NCBI GenBank assembly: GCA_900757145.1
Contig: CAAEMT010000031.1
Span: 11,641-75,640, forward strand
Length of the DNA stretch: 64,000 bases
From: Lachnospiraceae bacterium
Lineage (GTDB): Bacteria > Bacillota > Clostridia > Lachnospirales > Lachnospiraceae
Direction of reading: 5' to 3'
This document shows, in pieces, positions 7,773-15,215 of the stretch. The position numbers and the translations under genes were made by a program. The notes beneath the pieces were generated by a model that saw only the letters and a list, made by a program, of their open reading frames with translations, was not told the origin of the DNA and did not search any database. Position 1 is the stretch's first letter. Every line of letters begins with the position of its first letter.

Positions 7773-8603
7773 ATGAAAATTAAGATTGTGGCCGATTCTG
7801 GAGCAAATATGAGGACGATGGATGCAATTGATTTTTCCTGCGCACCGCTTACTATCGTAACAGCGGAGCGGGAATTTCGAGATGATGAATCACTTGACGT
7901 GTTAGAGATGACCGATTTTCTGAAAAGATTTCAGGGAAAATCAGGCAGCGCGTGTCCGGGGGTAGGAGATTGGCTGGAAGCGTTTGGAGACGCAGATGAG
8001 GTGTACTGTCTGACTATCATTAGTCTGCTGTCCGGAAGCTATAATGCAGCGATGGCTGCAAAAGCCCAATATGAAGAAAAGCATCCGGGAAGGAAGGTTT
8101 TTGTTCTAGATTCCTATTCAGCCGGTCCTGAGATGAAGCTTCTTGCCGAGAAGATCAGATCGCTCGTTTCGGAGGGAAAGGCGTTTGAGGCTGTTTGCAG
8201 GGAAGTGCTGGAGTATAAGGAGAGGAGAAGCTGTCTGGTCTTTTGTCTGGAGTCTTTGAAAAATCTTGCAAATAATGGGAGAATCAGCCATGCAGCAGCA
8301 GCGTTTAGCAGCGTTATGGGAATCCGTGTAGTAGGGGATGTGAAAGACGGGCTTCATCCAACTGATAAGTGCCGAGGAGAGAAAAAAGCGCTGCTTAAGA
8401 TCTTTTCAAATATGAAGGGAAAAGGGTATACAGGAGGAACGGTCATAATCGATCACTGCTTCAACGAAAAGGCTGCAAACCATTTAAAAGGGCTGATTTT
8501 GTCGGAATTTGAGGCAGCGAAAGTGCGCATAGAAAAAACGCTTGGACTTTGCAGCTTTTATGCAGAGCAGGGAGGTCTTATGATTGGGTTTGAGCGTGGG
8601 TGA
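7773..8603 (+). CDS. DegV family fatty-acid-binding protein
   Basis: A 276-residue DegV/FakB-type protein. The ATG at 7773 is chosen because AGGAGAAG precedes it and the family start MKIKIVADSGAN follows. DegV proteins bind a fatty acid between two domains, and FakB members present it to the kinase FakA for phosphorylation. Family features are the N-terminal DSGAN, the middle SGSYNAAMAAKAQY helix and the VLDSYSAGP stretch; a conserved-looking C-terminal region ends at MIGFERG. No fatty-acid kinase gene is adjacent. The last 26 bases overlap the convergent MerR gene, with no intergenic terminator between them. Confidence 0.85.
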   Translation: MKIKIVADSGANMRTMDAIDFSCAPLTIVTAEREFRDDESLDVLEMTDFLKRFQGKSGSACPGVGDWLEAFGDADEVYCLTIISLLSGSYNAAMAAKAQYEEKHPGRKVFVLDSYSAGPEMKLLAEKIRSLVSEGKAFEAVCREVLEYKERRSCLVFCLESLKNLANNGRISHAAAAFSSVMGIRVVGDVKDGLHPTDKCRGEKKALLKIFSNMKGKGYTGGTVIIDHCFNEKAANHLKGLILSEFEAAKVRIEKTLGLCSFYAEQGGLMIGFERG

Positions 8604-9414
8604 CACCGACCGTGATCATTGTGATATAATCTTCATCTTTCTGGAGTGACATTTCGTTTAATCCTTCTTCGTACGCGTATCCGGTTAATATCAGATGGTG
8701 TGCATCGGCATAGGAGAGAATGGAGGTGTAGACCTCCCTAAGACGATCCCAGTCACCGAAACAAAAGGTGCGCAGATACGTACCGGCGGGACGAACTGTA
8801 TCATATGCAGAAATGTCTTCGCGTCCGTATGAAAAAAATGAATCGTAGTGGTCGAATTGTCCCAATTTCAGTTGGTCTACGGATATTCGGCTTCCGAAAT
8901 TATCATAGAGTCCGAATATTTGTTTTAGCCGAAGAGAGAAATCAGCTGCAACAGAAAAGTCTGCCTCATTGTACGATCCGGTAATGGGCGCTGAGAGAAG
9001 GATACGTGTATCCGGGAGATTGATTTCTTCGATTTTCCCATGAACTGCGGAAAGACCGAGATCTAATTTGTCAAGTTTTTGCTGTAAAAATGTTTTGGCT
9101 TCAAGAAGCTGTTCGATAGATTTGTCGATTAGCTTCTTTTTTTCGTGCATAACCTCAGTAAAGGAGGTTCCGGAGGACGGGTCGGTATATGATTTGATGT
9201 CTTCGAGTGAGAGCCCTATTTTGCGAAGAATAAGGATCAGTTCGAGCTGAATCGTTTGAAAACAACTGTAATAGTGATACCCGTTCTCGTCTGTTACCTC
9301 CGGATGGAAAAGGCCGATGTCGTTATAATAATGAAGCGTTCGTTTGTTGATATTGTTCTGTTTTGCAAATTCTCCGGTAGAGTATAAATATTTTTTTCGT
9401 TTTTTGTCTGCCAT
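8578..9414 (-). CDS. MerR-family transcriptional activator with GyrI-like effector domain
   Basis: A 278-residue regulator. The ATG at 9414 is favoured because GAGAAGGTG lies just upstream. The N-terminal winged helix-turn-helix (YLYSTGEFAKQNNINKRTLH) and the following wing (GYHYYSC) are typical MerR features. A coiled-coil dimerisation helix follows (IDKSIEQLLEAKTFLQQKL). The C-terminal about 150 residues look like the GyrI/BmrR multidrug-binding domain. It is divergent from an acetyltransferase and ABC exporter operon whose promoter carries a MerR-type operator, so it most likely activates drug efflux in response to a ligand. Its 3' end overlaps the DegV gene by 26 bases. Confidence 0.88.
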   Translation of the reverse strand: MADKKRKKYLYSTGEFAKQNNINKRTLHYYNDIGLFHPEVTDENGYHYYSCFQTIQLELILILRKIGLSLEDIKSYTDPSSGTSFTEVMHEKKKLIDKSIEQLLEAKTFLQQKLDKLDLGLSAVHGKIEEINLPDTRILLSAPITGSYNEADFSVAADFSLRLKQIFGLYDNFGSRISVDQLKLGQFDHYDSFFSYGREDISAYDTVRPAGTYLRTFCFGDWDRLREVYTSILSYADAHHLILTGYAYEEGLNEMSLQKDEDYITMITVGVTHAQTQS

Positions 9415-9478
9415 ACATTTCACCTTCTCGACTTCTGCTATTTTCTGTATAATCAATCACAATTTCCGGATAAATAAT

Positions 9479-9502
9479 TAGGATTACCCTTTAGGATTAC
9501 CA
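9479..9502. repeat. Direct repeat upstream of the MerR gene
   Basis: TTAGGATTACC occurs at 9479-9489 and again at 9492-9502, a 13-base period. It lies between the divergent MerR and acetyltransferase genes, upstream of the MerR start, and may be a second regulatory site. Confidence 0.45.
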
Positions 9503-9540
9503 TATGTAAAAAAATGTGTGAGAAAAATGATAAAAAGTAC

Positions 9541-9571
9541 TTGACTGTACAGTTACTGTACGATATATGAT
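9541..9571 (+). promoter_or_regulatory. MerR-type activated promoter with dyad in a 19-bp spacer
   Basis: TTGACT at 9541-9546 and TATGAT at 9566-9571 are separated by 19 bases, two more than ideal. The perfect dyad GTACAGT-T-ACTGTAC fills 9547-9561, directly inside the spacer. This is the classic MerR arrangement, where the regulator bends an overlong spacer to activate. It drives the acetyltransferase and ABC exporter genes. Confidence 0.85.
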
Positions 9572-9637
9572 ACACCATGTAAGAAGGAAAAACAAGATAC
9601 TATAAAAGAAACGGACAGAATTTTGAGGAGGATTCAT

Positions 9638-10180
9638 ATGCAATTGTTGCAGGTGCAAAAAGAACAGTGGAAGGAAGTAAAAGAGATTTATCTGGAAGCA
9701 TTTCCTAAGAGGGAACGCAAACCCTTTTTCTCACTGCGGCGTAGTGTAAAGCGCGGGAAGGTACAACTGCTGACTGCAGTGGAAGAAAATCAGCTTTTAG
9801 GTTTTACAGCGGTTATTCCATATAAAAATATGATCATGGTAGATTATCTTGCTGTATCTGGTAAAATACGCAGCAAAGGTACAGGAAGCAGGATTATGCA
9901 GGAAGTATGCAGAATGTTTGCAGGCAAAAAGATTGTGCTGCTGATCGAAAAAGAAGATGCACAGGCAGAAAACGCTCAGCAGAGGATCGCGCGCCGAAGA
10001 TTTTATGTGAAAAACGGTTTTACGTCTTCTGGAATTTTTATAGACGGCCGAAGCGGTGAAATGGAAATCATGAATTTCGGAGGACGAGTTATAGCGCAGG
10101 AGTATCTCGAACTACAGAAATACGCACTTGGAACATTGTATTTCCGGCTGTCCGGAATCAGAATAGTAAAAGGAGAATAA
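9638..10180 (+). CDS. GNAT family N-acetyltransferase
   Basis: A 180-residue GNAT protein. The ATG at 9638 is preferred over an upstream in-frame start because GAGGAGG lies 7-8 bases before it. The acetyl-CoA-binding motif A is visible as VDYLAVSGKIRSKGTGSRIM with the R-x-x-G-x-G loop. The substrate is unknown. Being first in an operon with a heterodimeric multidrug exporter under MerR control, it may acetylate a toxic compound that the pump also exports. The ABC gene begins 2 bases after its stop. Confidence 0.8.
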   Translation: MQLLQVQKEQWKEVKEIYLEAFPKRERKPFFSLRRSVKRGKVQLLTAVEENQLLGFTAVIPYKNMIMVDYLAVSGKIRSKGTGSRIMQEVCRMFAGKKIVLLIEKEDAQAENAQQRIARRRFYVKNGFTSSGIFIDGRSGEMEIMNFGGRVIAQEYLELQKYALGTLYFRLSGIRIVKGE

Positions 10181-10182
10181 TC

Positions 10183-11913
10183 ATGCAGAAAATATTTTCC
10201 AGAATCAAACTAAACGGTCGGCAGGTATTTGCTCTGACTGTGCTGGTACTGCTTTCGGCAGTAGGTGAAATGCTGCTGCCTTCTCTGCTTGCATGGATGA
10301 TCAACAATGGAGTGGCAGATGCGCAGAACCGGCTGATCCTGATTACGGCAGGAGTGATGGCGGGAATCACGGTGTTGGCCTGTCTGATCAATATCTGTTC
10401 TGTGCGGCTGGCATCTCGTATTGCAACAGAATTTTCTGCAAAACTGCGCGGAACGATTTTTGCAAAGGTACAGAGCTTTTCCAGTGCAGAGCTTGACAAG
10501 TTCGGAACAGCAAGCCTTGTGACGAGGAGTACTTCAGATATCACAAATGTACAGAATTTCCTGACCTTGCTGCTGCGTATCGGTATTCTTGCGCCGATGA
10601 TGGCGATCGCCGGACTTATTTTTTCTGCGGCAACGGGAGGACAGGTAAGCTCTGTGCTGACTGTGGCGATCCCGGTATTGCTGATCGGAGTAGGCAGTAT
10701 TGTTGTAATCGCATCGAAATATTCAATACGGCTTAGAAAGAAACTTGACCAGATCAACCGCCTGTTTCTTGAGTCCTTAGAAGGCGTCAGGGTAATACGT
10801 GCATTCAATCGGCAGGAAAAAGAGAGCGGACGATTTGCACAGGCGAATAGGGACTATGCGCAGACTGCAATGACGGCAGGAAAAATAGGAAGTTTTCTGA
10901 TGCCTGCGATTAATGTGATATTCGGTGTGACGACGGCTGCCGTGCTCGGCATAGGAGCATTTTATGTGGAAAACGGTGCGATGGAAGTGGGTTCTCTTGT
11001 GGCGAACAGTCAGTATATTAGTATGGTACTGATGTCAGTGATGATGCTTGCCATGGTAATCATGATGTTTCCCACTGCGTATGCGTGTGCAGGGCGGATT
11101 GCGGAAGTACTTGATACGGAAAGCAGTATACAGGATGGAAATTTTGAGGCAGAAAAACGTCCGCTTCGTTCTACTGTAGAGTTCCGTCATGTCACATTTG
11201 CTTATCCGAATGCGGACGAGCCGATTTTAAAGGATGTAAGTTTTGTATCGCGTCCAGGAGAGGTGACGGCTATCATCGGAGGTACAGGGCGCGGTAAATC
11301 AAGTATTCTAAAATTGATCCCCCGCCTTTATGATCCGATGTTCGGCACTGTCCTGATTGATGGGATAGATGCAAAAAAATATCGCGTAGAAGATCTTCGT
11401 GCGCTGATTGGGTATGTGCCGCAGAAAAATGTACTGTTTTCGGGTGATATTGCATCAAATTTAAATTTCGGTATGGAAAATGGAACACCAGAAGACTGGG
11501 AGCGGGCGGCACGAATCGCGTGTGCTGATGAGTTTATTGAAAAGAAACCGGAAAGATACCATGCTCCCATTTCTCAAGGGGGTACAAACCTTTCCGGCGG
11601 ACAGCGCCAGCGTATGGCGATTGCGAGAGCTCTGATGAAGCAGCCGGAGATCTATGTGTTTGATGACAGCTTTTCGGCACTCGATATGAAAACTGACCAG
11701 AAGCTTCGGAAAAACATCAGAGAGCATGCTGGGGATGCAACGGTGATTCTTGTAGCACAACGGATCAGCACGATTCTGGATGCGGATCGGATACTTGTGG
11801 TAGATGACGGTCAGATCATCGGACAGGGTACACATGAAGAACTGTTGCATACCTGTCCTTTGTACCGCGAAATGGCAGAATTACAGCTTGGAGAGGAGGC
11901 GGTTTCCAAATGA
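10183..11913 (+). CDS. ABC exporter half-transporter with degenerate catalytic Glu (subunit 1)
   Basis: A 576-residue fused membrane/ATPase half-exporter of the multidrug/lipid family. About six membrane helices occupy residues 15-300. The nucleotide-binding domain has Walker A GGTGRGKS at about residues 365-372, a canonical signature LSGGQRQ, and Walker B ending VFDDSFSALD. In the last motif Asp replaces the catalytic Glu. This is the pattern of the non-catalytic site in heterodimeric exporters such as BmrC/BmrD and TM287/288. It overlaps the second subunit by 4 bases. MerR control and the acetyltransferase neighbour suggest drug or antibiotic export. Confidence 0.9.
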   Translation: MQKIFSRIKLNGRQVFALTVLVLLSAVGEMLLPSLLAWMINNGVADAQNRLILITAGVMAGITVLACLINICSVRLASRIATEFSAKLRGTIFAKVQSFSSAELDKFGTASLVTRSTSDITNVQNFLTLLLRIGILAPMMAIAGLIFSAATGGQVSSVLTVAIPVLLIGVGSIVVIASKYSIRLRKKLDQINRLFLESLEGVRVIRAFNRQEKESGRFAQANRDYAQTAMTAGKIGSFLMPAINVIFGVTTAAVLGIGAFYVENGAMEVGSLVANSQYISMVLMSVMMLAMVIMMFPTAYACAGRIAEVLDTESSIQDGNFEAEKRPLRSTVEFRHVTFAYPNADEPILKDVSFVSRPGEVTAIIGGTGRGKSSILKLIPRLYDPMFGTVLIDGIDAKKYRVEDLRALIGYVPQKNVLFSGDIASNLNFGMENGTPEDWERAARIACADEFIEKKPERYHAPISQGGTNLSGGQRQRMAIARALMKQPEIYVFDDSFSALDMKTDQKLRKNIREHAGDATVILVAQRISTILDADRILVVDDGQIIGQGTHEELLHTCPLYREMAELQLGEEAVSK

Positions 11914-13652
11914 AAAAAACGACAGTATGTAAGCGGATGCTGCAATATCTGAAAGCATACCGGCTGCGTTTGTTCTTTGTTCTTTTATTTGCGGCAGTCA
12001 GTACACTCTTCATGGTAATGGCTCCGTTTTTGATCGGAAAAATCACGACAACATTGTTTGACAGCATCCGCGATGGTATATTTTACTGGGAAACGATTTT
12101 TTTTCTGATTGCGGCGCTTGTGGCACTGTATCTGATATCACAGTTTTTTTCGCTGATTCAGGGGTTTGGAATGGCAAAAATTACGGCGGGAGTCATGGAA
12201 AAACTCAGAGGTGATATTGATGCAAAAATGCACAGACTGAAACTGGATTACTATGATACGCATACACACGGGGATATTCTAAGCGTGATCACAAACGATG
12301 TTGATACGATCAACAACACGATCAGCCAGAATCTGACATCAATCGTGACACAGATGATCACAGCAGTCGGTATTTTGATTATGATGCTGCAGATCAGCCC
12401 GAGTTTGACCCTGATTCCGGTCATTCTCGTCCCTCTGTCCCTGGTCAGTGCGGCAGGTGTAATGAAAGCGAGCGGACATCATTACAGCCGTCAGCAGGAA
12501 CTGCTTGGCAGGCTGAACGGTTATATTGAACAGCTTTACAATGGTCAGCAGGTCGTACAGTCTTTTGGGTATGAAAAGAGAGCGGAAGCGCAGTTTGGTG
12601 AACTGAACGAGGCGCTGCGTGACAGTTCCTGTAAGGCTGAGACAATGGCTGGAGCAATCAGCCCGATCACAACGCTTGTGAACGATGCAGGTTACGTACT
12701 TTGTGCAGCAATCGGATGTATCCGCGCGATTGCAGGGACGATCACTGTGGGAAATGTGCAGGCGATGCTCGAATATGCGAGAAAATTTGCAGAACCATTT
12801 TCATCTCTGGCAGGAATGGCAGGAAGCTTTGGCGCGGCAGCTGCAGCAGGAAGCCGGATTTTCTCTCTTCTGGATGCGCCGGAGGAAGTTCCGGATGGAG
12901 AACACTGCATCGTTCCGGAAAATCATAGCGGAAACGTTGTATTTCGTAATGTGCAGTTCGGTTACAGCGCAGATCGCATGCTGATGAAGAATGTAAATGT
13001 GGAGGTGCGTCCGGGACAGAAGGCGGCTATTGTAGGACCGACCGGAGCAGGAAAGACAACTCTGATCAATCTGTTGATGCGATTTTATGAGATAAACAGC
13101 GGCTCTATCTCCGTAGACGGCACTGACATTCGCGATATGACGCGGCAGGAACTACGAGATCGTTTCGGCATGGTATTGCAGGATACATGGCTTTTTGAGG
13201 GAACGATCGCAGAAAATATCGGATATGCAGATGATCAGATGAGCAGGGAGGAGATCGTAGCATCTGCAAAATCTGCATGCGCGCATAGTTTCATCAAGAC
13301 GCTTCCGGGCGGCTACGATATGGTGCTCGATAAAGGGGCGGAAAATATCTCTCAGGGAGAACGTCAGCTCCTGACGATCGCGCGTGCGCTCGCCTCAGAT
13401 CCTGAGATTTTGATTTTGGATGAAGCGACCAGTAATGTCGATACGCATACAGAGGCTCTGATCCAGAACGCGATGCGCAAGCTGATGAAGGGACGCACGA
13501 GCTTTGTCATTGCACACCGGCTCTCCACGATCCGCGATGCAGATATCATCCTCTACATGGAAGATGGAAATATTTTAGAGACAGGAACGCATAAGGAACT
13601 GATGGAGAAAAATGGAAAGTATGCAGCCTTGTATATGAGTCAGTTTGCGTAA
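11910..13652 (+). CDS. ABC exporter half-transporter, catalytic partner (subunit 2)
   Basis: A 580-residue partner of the upstream half-exporter. Six membrane helices precede a nucleotide-binding domain with Walker A GPTGAGKT (about residue 376), Walker B ILILDEATSNVD with the normal catalytic Glu, and a degenerate signature ISQGERQ in place of LSGGQ. Together with the Asp in subunit 1 this gives one degenerate and one consensus ATP site, as expected of a heterodimer. The stop is followed by a long hairpin whose distal arm carries the sigK ribosome site. Confidence 0.9.
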   Translation: MKKTTVCKRMLQYLKAYRLRLFFVLLFAAVSTLFMVMAPFLIGKITTTLFDSIRDGIFYWETIFFLIAALVALYLISQFFSLIQGFGMAKITAGVMEKLRGDIDAKMHRLKLDYYDTHTHGDILSVITNDVDTINNTISQNLTSIVTQMITAVGILIMMLQISPSLTLIPVILVPLSLVSAAGVMKASGHHYSRQQELLGRLNGYIEQLYNGQQVVQSFGYEKRAEAQFGELNEALRDSSCKAETMAGAISPITTLVNDAGYVLCAAIGCIRAIAGTITVGNVQAMLEYARKFAEPFSSLAGMAGSFGAAAAAGSRIFSLLDAPEEVPDGEHCIVPENHSGNVVFRNVQFGYSADRMLMKNVNVEVRPGQKAAIVGPTGAGKTTLINLLMRFYEINSGSISVDGTDIRDMTRQELRDRFGMVLQDTWLFEGTIAENIGYADDQMSREEIVASAKSACAHSFIKTLPGGYDMVLDKGAENISQGERQLLTIARALASDPEILILDEATSNVDTHTEALIQNAMRKLMKGRTSFVIAHRLSTIRDADIILYMEDGNILETGTHKELMEKNGKYAALYMSQFA

Positions 13653-13662
13653 AGAGAGTTGG

Positions 13663-13724
13663 AAAAGCACTTTTAGGCGGTACTTATCATAAGATAAAAT
13701 AAAACCGCTTAGAGGTGCTTTTTT
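13663..13724 (+). promoter_or_regulatory. 19-bp hairpin covering the sigK ribosome site, terminator-like, with possible sporulation promoter in the loop
   Basis: The arms 13663-13681 and 13704-13722 pair over 19 bases in RNA (16 Watson-Crick, 3 G-U), followed by further U's. The right arm contains the sigK ribosome site GAGGTG (13712-13717), and its U-tract contains the TTG start at 13723. The 22-base loop contains CATAAGATA (13688-13696), matching the CATA-N3-TA -10 consensus of sigma-K/sigma-E, with CAC at 13668-13670 near the -35 position. Transcripts arriving from the ABC operon would terminate or have the ribosome site masked; transcripts starting inside the loop would not. Confidence 0.6.
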
Positions 13725-14340
13725 GAAAACATTTAAAAAGCCGCTTTCTTTGGAGGAAGAAAAGTATTATCTGGCAAAATATCGGGAAGGCGATATGGAA
13801 GCAAGAAATCTGCTGATCGAGCACAATCTAAGGCTGGTTGCGCATGTCGCCAAAAAGTATCAGGCGCCGGAGCAGGATACGGACGATCTGATCTCGATCG
13901 GTATTATCGGTCTGATAAAGGCAGTCATGACGTTTGACAGTGAAAAGAACAGCCGTTTAGGCACGTATGCAGCCAGATGTATCGAGAACGAGCTGCTGAT
14001 GATGCTGCGGTCACGCAAAAAACTGACAAGGGAGGTGTCGATGTATGAAAAGATCGGCGTCGATCAGGAGGGACGGGAGCTGCGGCTGATGGACGTACTG
14101 GAGAGCGAGCCGGTGGATGTGCTGGGAAATCTGGAGATGCAGAAAAATATTCGCCGTCTGCATGCGTGTATCACACAGGTACTAAATGACAGGGAGCTTC
14201 TTGTAATCTGTGAGAGGTATGGCCTATATGGAAAAAAAGAAAAGACGCAAAGAGAGATTGCTGCAGACCTGGGTATCAGCCGGTCATATGTATCGCGTCT
14301 GGAGAAAAAGGCGCTGGAAAAGCTTCGGGAAAGCTTTTGA
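13723..14340 (+). CDS. sigK: Sporulation sigma factor SigK (no pro-sequence)
   Basis: A 205-residue sigma-70 family factor with a TTG start and GAGGTG ribosome site. It matches sigma-K: FKKPLSLEEE at the start, NLRLVAHVAKKY and DLISIGIIGLIKAV in region 2, and TQREIAADLGISRSYVSRLEKKAL in region 4. Sigma-K directs late mother-cell genes during sporulation. The gene is uninterrupted, with no skin-type element. It begins directly at the mature N-terminus, without the roughly 20-residue inhibitory pro-sequence of Bacillus pro-sigma-K, like the Clostridioides difficile form. Control would then rest on transcription, translation, or both. A close paralogue cannot be fully excluded. Confidence 0.85.
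   Translation: MKTFKKPLSLEEEKYYLAKYREGDMEARNLLIEHNLRLVAHVAKKYQAPEQDTDDLISIGIIGLIKAVMTFDSEKNSRLGTYAARCIENELLMMLRSRKKLTREVSMYEKIGVDQEGRELRLMDVLESEPVDVLGNLEMQKNIRRLHACITQVLNDRELLVICERYGLYGKKEKTQREIAADLGISRSYVSRLEKKALEKLRESF
14318..14338 (+). terminator. Possible weak terminator at the end of sigK
   Basis: AAAAGCTT (14318-14325) and AAGCTTTT (14331-14338) form an 8-bp stem with a 5-base loop, overlapping the last codons of sigK. The U-run is only four bases, so efficiency is doubtful. Confidence 0.35.
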
Positions 14341-14353
14341 CTTATAAAAAAGA

Positions 14354-14374
14354 AACAGTTCAGCCATTACGCCG
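14354..14374. repeat. Solo copy of the inverted-repeat element end
   Basis: The 17-base motif GTTCAGCCATTACGCCG and its 4 upstream bases match the left end of the element at 56984-57004 in 20 of 21 positions. It lies just upstream of the phosphopantetheinyl transferase promoter. It looks like a remnant or solo end of that element. Confidence 0.5.
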
Positions 14375-14379
14375 AAATG

Positions 14380-14408
14380 TTGACATCAGATGACAGGATT
14401 GCTATACT
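14380..14408 (+). promoter_or_regulatory. Promoter of the phosphopantetheinyl transferase gene
   Basis: TTGACA at 14380-14385 and TATACT at 14403-14408 are separated by 17 bases, a near-consensus vegetative promoter. Confidence 0.8.
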
Positions 14409-14441
14409 GAAAAACAAGACAGCGACAGGAGTGTAAGCAGG

Positions 14442-15215
14442 ATGATTTACGTTTGCGAATATGAGAATATGGCAGATATCTTGATCTCACAGGAGCGTCT
14501 TTCGGCGCTCCTGCTGTCGTTGGGCGCTGATAAAAAGATACGCGATGAAATGATGTCCTACGTATACAAAGAAGATGAACCCGATGATAAAGACGGTATA
14601 TGTAAAAGGCAGGCAGAACGCCAGATGCAGAGAATCGTAGCAAGAGCACTGCTTGACTATGCGCTGAAAAAGGAATTCGGGGTTTCTTTTGCGGAACTTG
14701 GCTGGGCAGAACAAAAGGGCGGAAAGCCCTACAGCAGTGTTCATCCCGAAATAAAATTCAATATCAGCCATTGTGCCTGCGCCTGTGCCTGCGCTGTAGG
14801 GATGACAGACATAGGGATTGATATTGAAAAAAAGTTTGCATACAGGAACAGTCTTGCAAAAAGAATATGTGCTGATGCAGAATGGGCGGTTCTGAGGGAT
14901 ATGGATGAAGAAGAGCGCACACGGCAGCTTCAATATCTCTGGTCGCTGAAGGAGAGCTTTGTAAAGTGGAATGGCAGAGGGATTGCATATGGAATGGATC
15001 GCGTGTCATTTGCAGAAGCGCTTCCTGTAGCGCTAGCTTATACGAAAGATCAGAAAATCAGACGGACGATTCTTGTAAAGGACATACCGAAGCTTCTTTT
15101 GTATGATGGCGGTGCATATACGCTCTGTGCATGTGCAGAAGTGTTTGATTTTACAGTAAATCTGATAGATACAGGGGAATTATGCGATGGAAAAACTGAC
15201 AAAACAGAAATTTAA
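14442..15215 (+). CDS. 4'-phosphopantetheinyl transferase (Sfp type)
   Basis: A 257-residue Sfp-superfamily enzyme, which moves the phosphopantetheine arm of coenzyme A onto carrier proteins. The Mg/CoA-binding core GIDIEKK is at about residues 125-131, and WSLKESFVKWNGRG carries the second conserved acidic/basic set. The usual ISHS region reads NISHC followed by four Cys-Ala pairs encoded by an in-frame 12-base tandem repeat (14772-14795), which is unusual. No polyketide or peptide synthetase is nearby; the acyl carrier protein of fatty acid synthesis is a possible substrate. The gene overlaps the next one by 29 bases. Confidence 0.85.
   Translation: MIYVCEYENMADILISQERLSALLLSLGADKKIRDEMMSYVYKEDEPDDKDGICKRQAERQMQRIVARALLDYALKKEFGVSFAELGWAEQKGGKPYSSVHPEIKFNISHCACACACAVGMTDIGIDIEKKFAYRNSLAKRICADAEWAVLRDMDEEERTRQLQYLWSLKESFVKWNGRGIAYGMDRVSFAEALPVALAYTKDQKIRRTILVKDIPKLLLYDGGAYTLCACAEVFDFTVNLIDTGELCDGKTDKTEI

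Noticed and set aside
13723..14340. A split sigK with skin element.
   Set aside because: The reading frame is continuous from region 2 to region 4.
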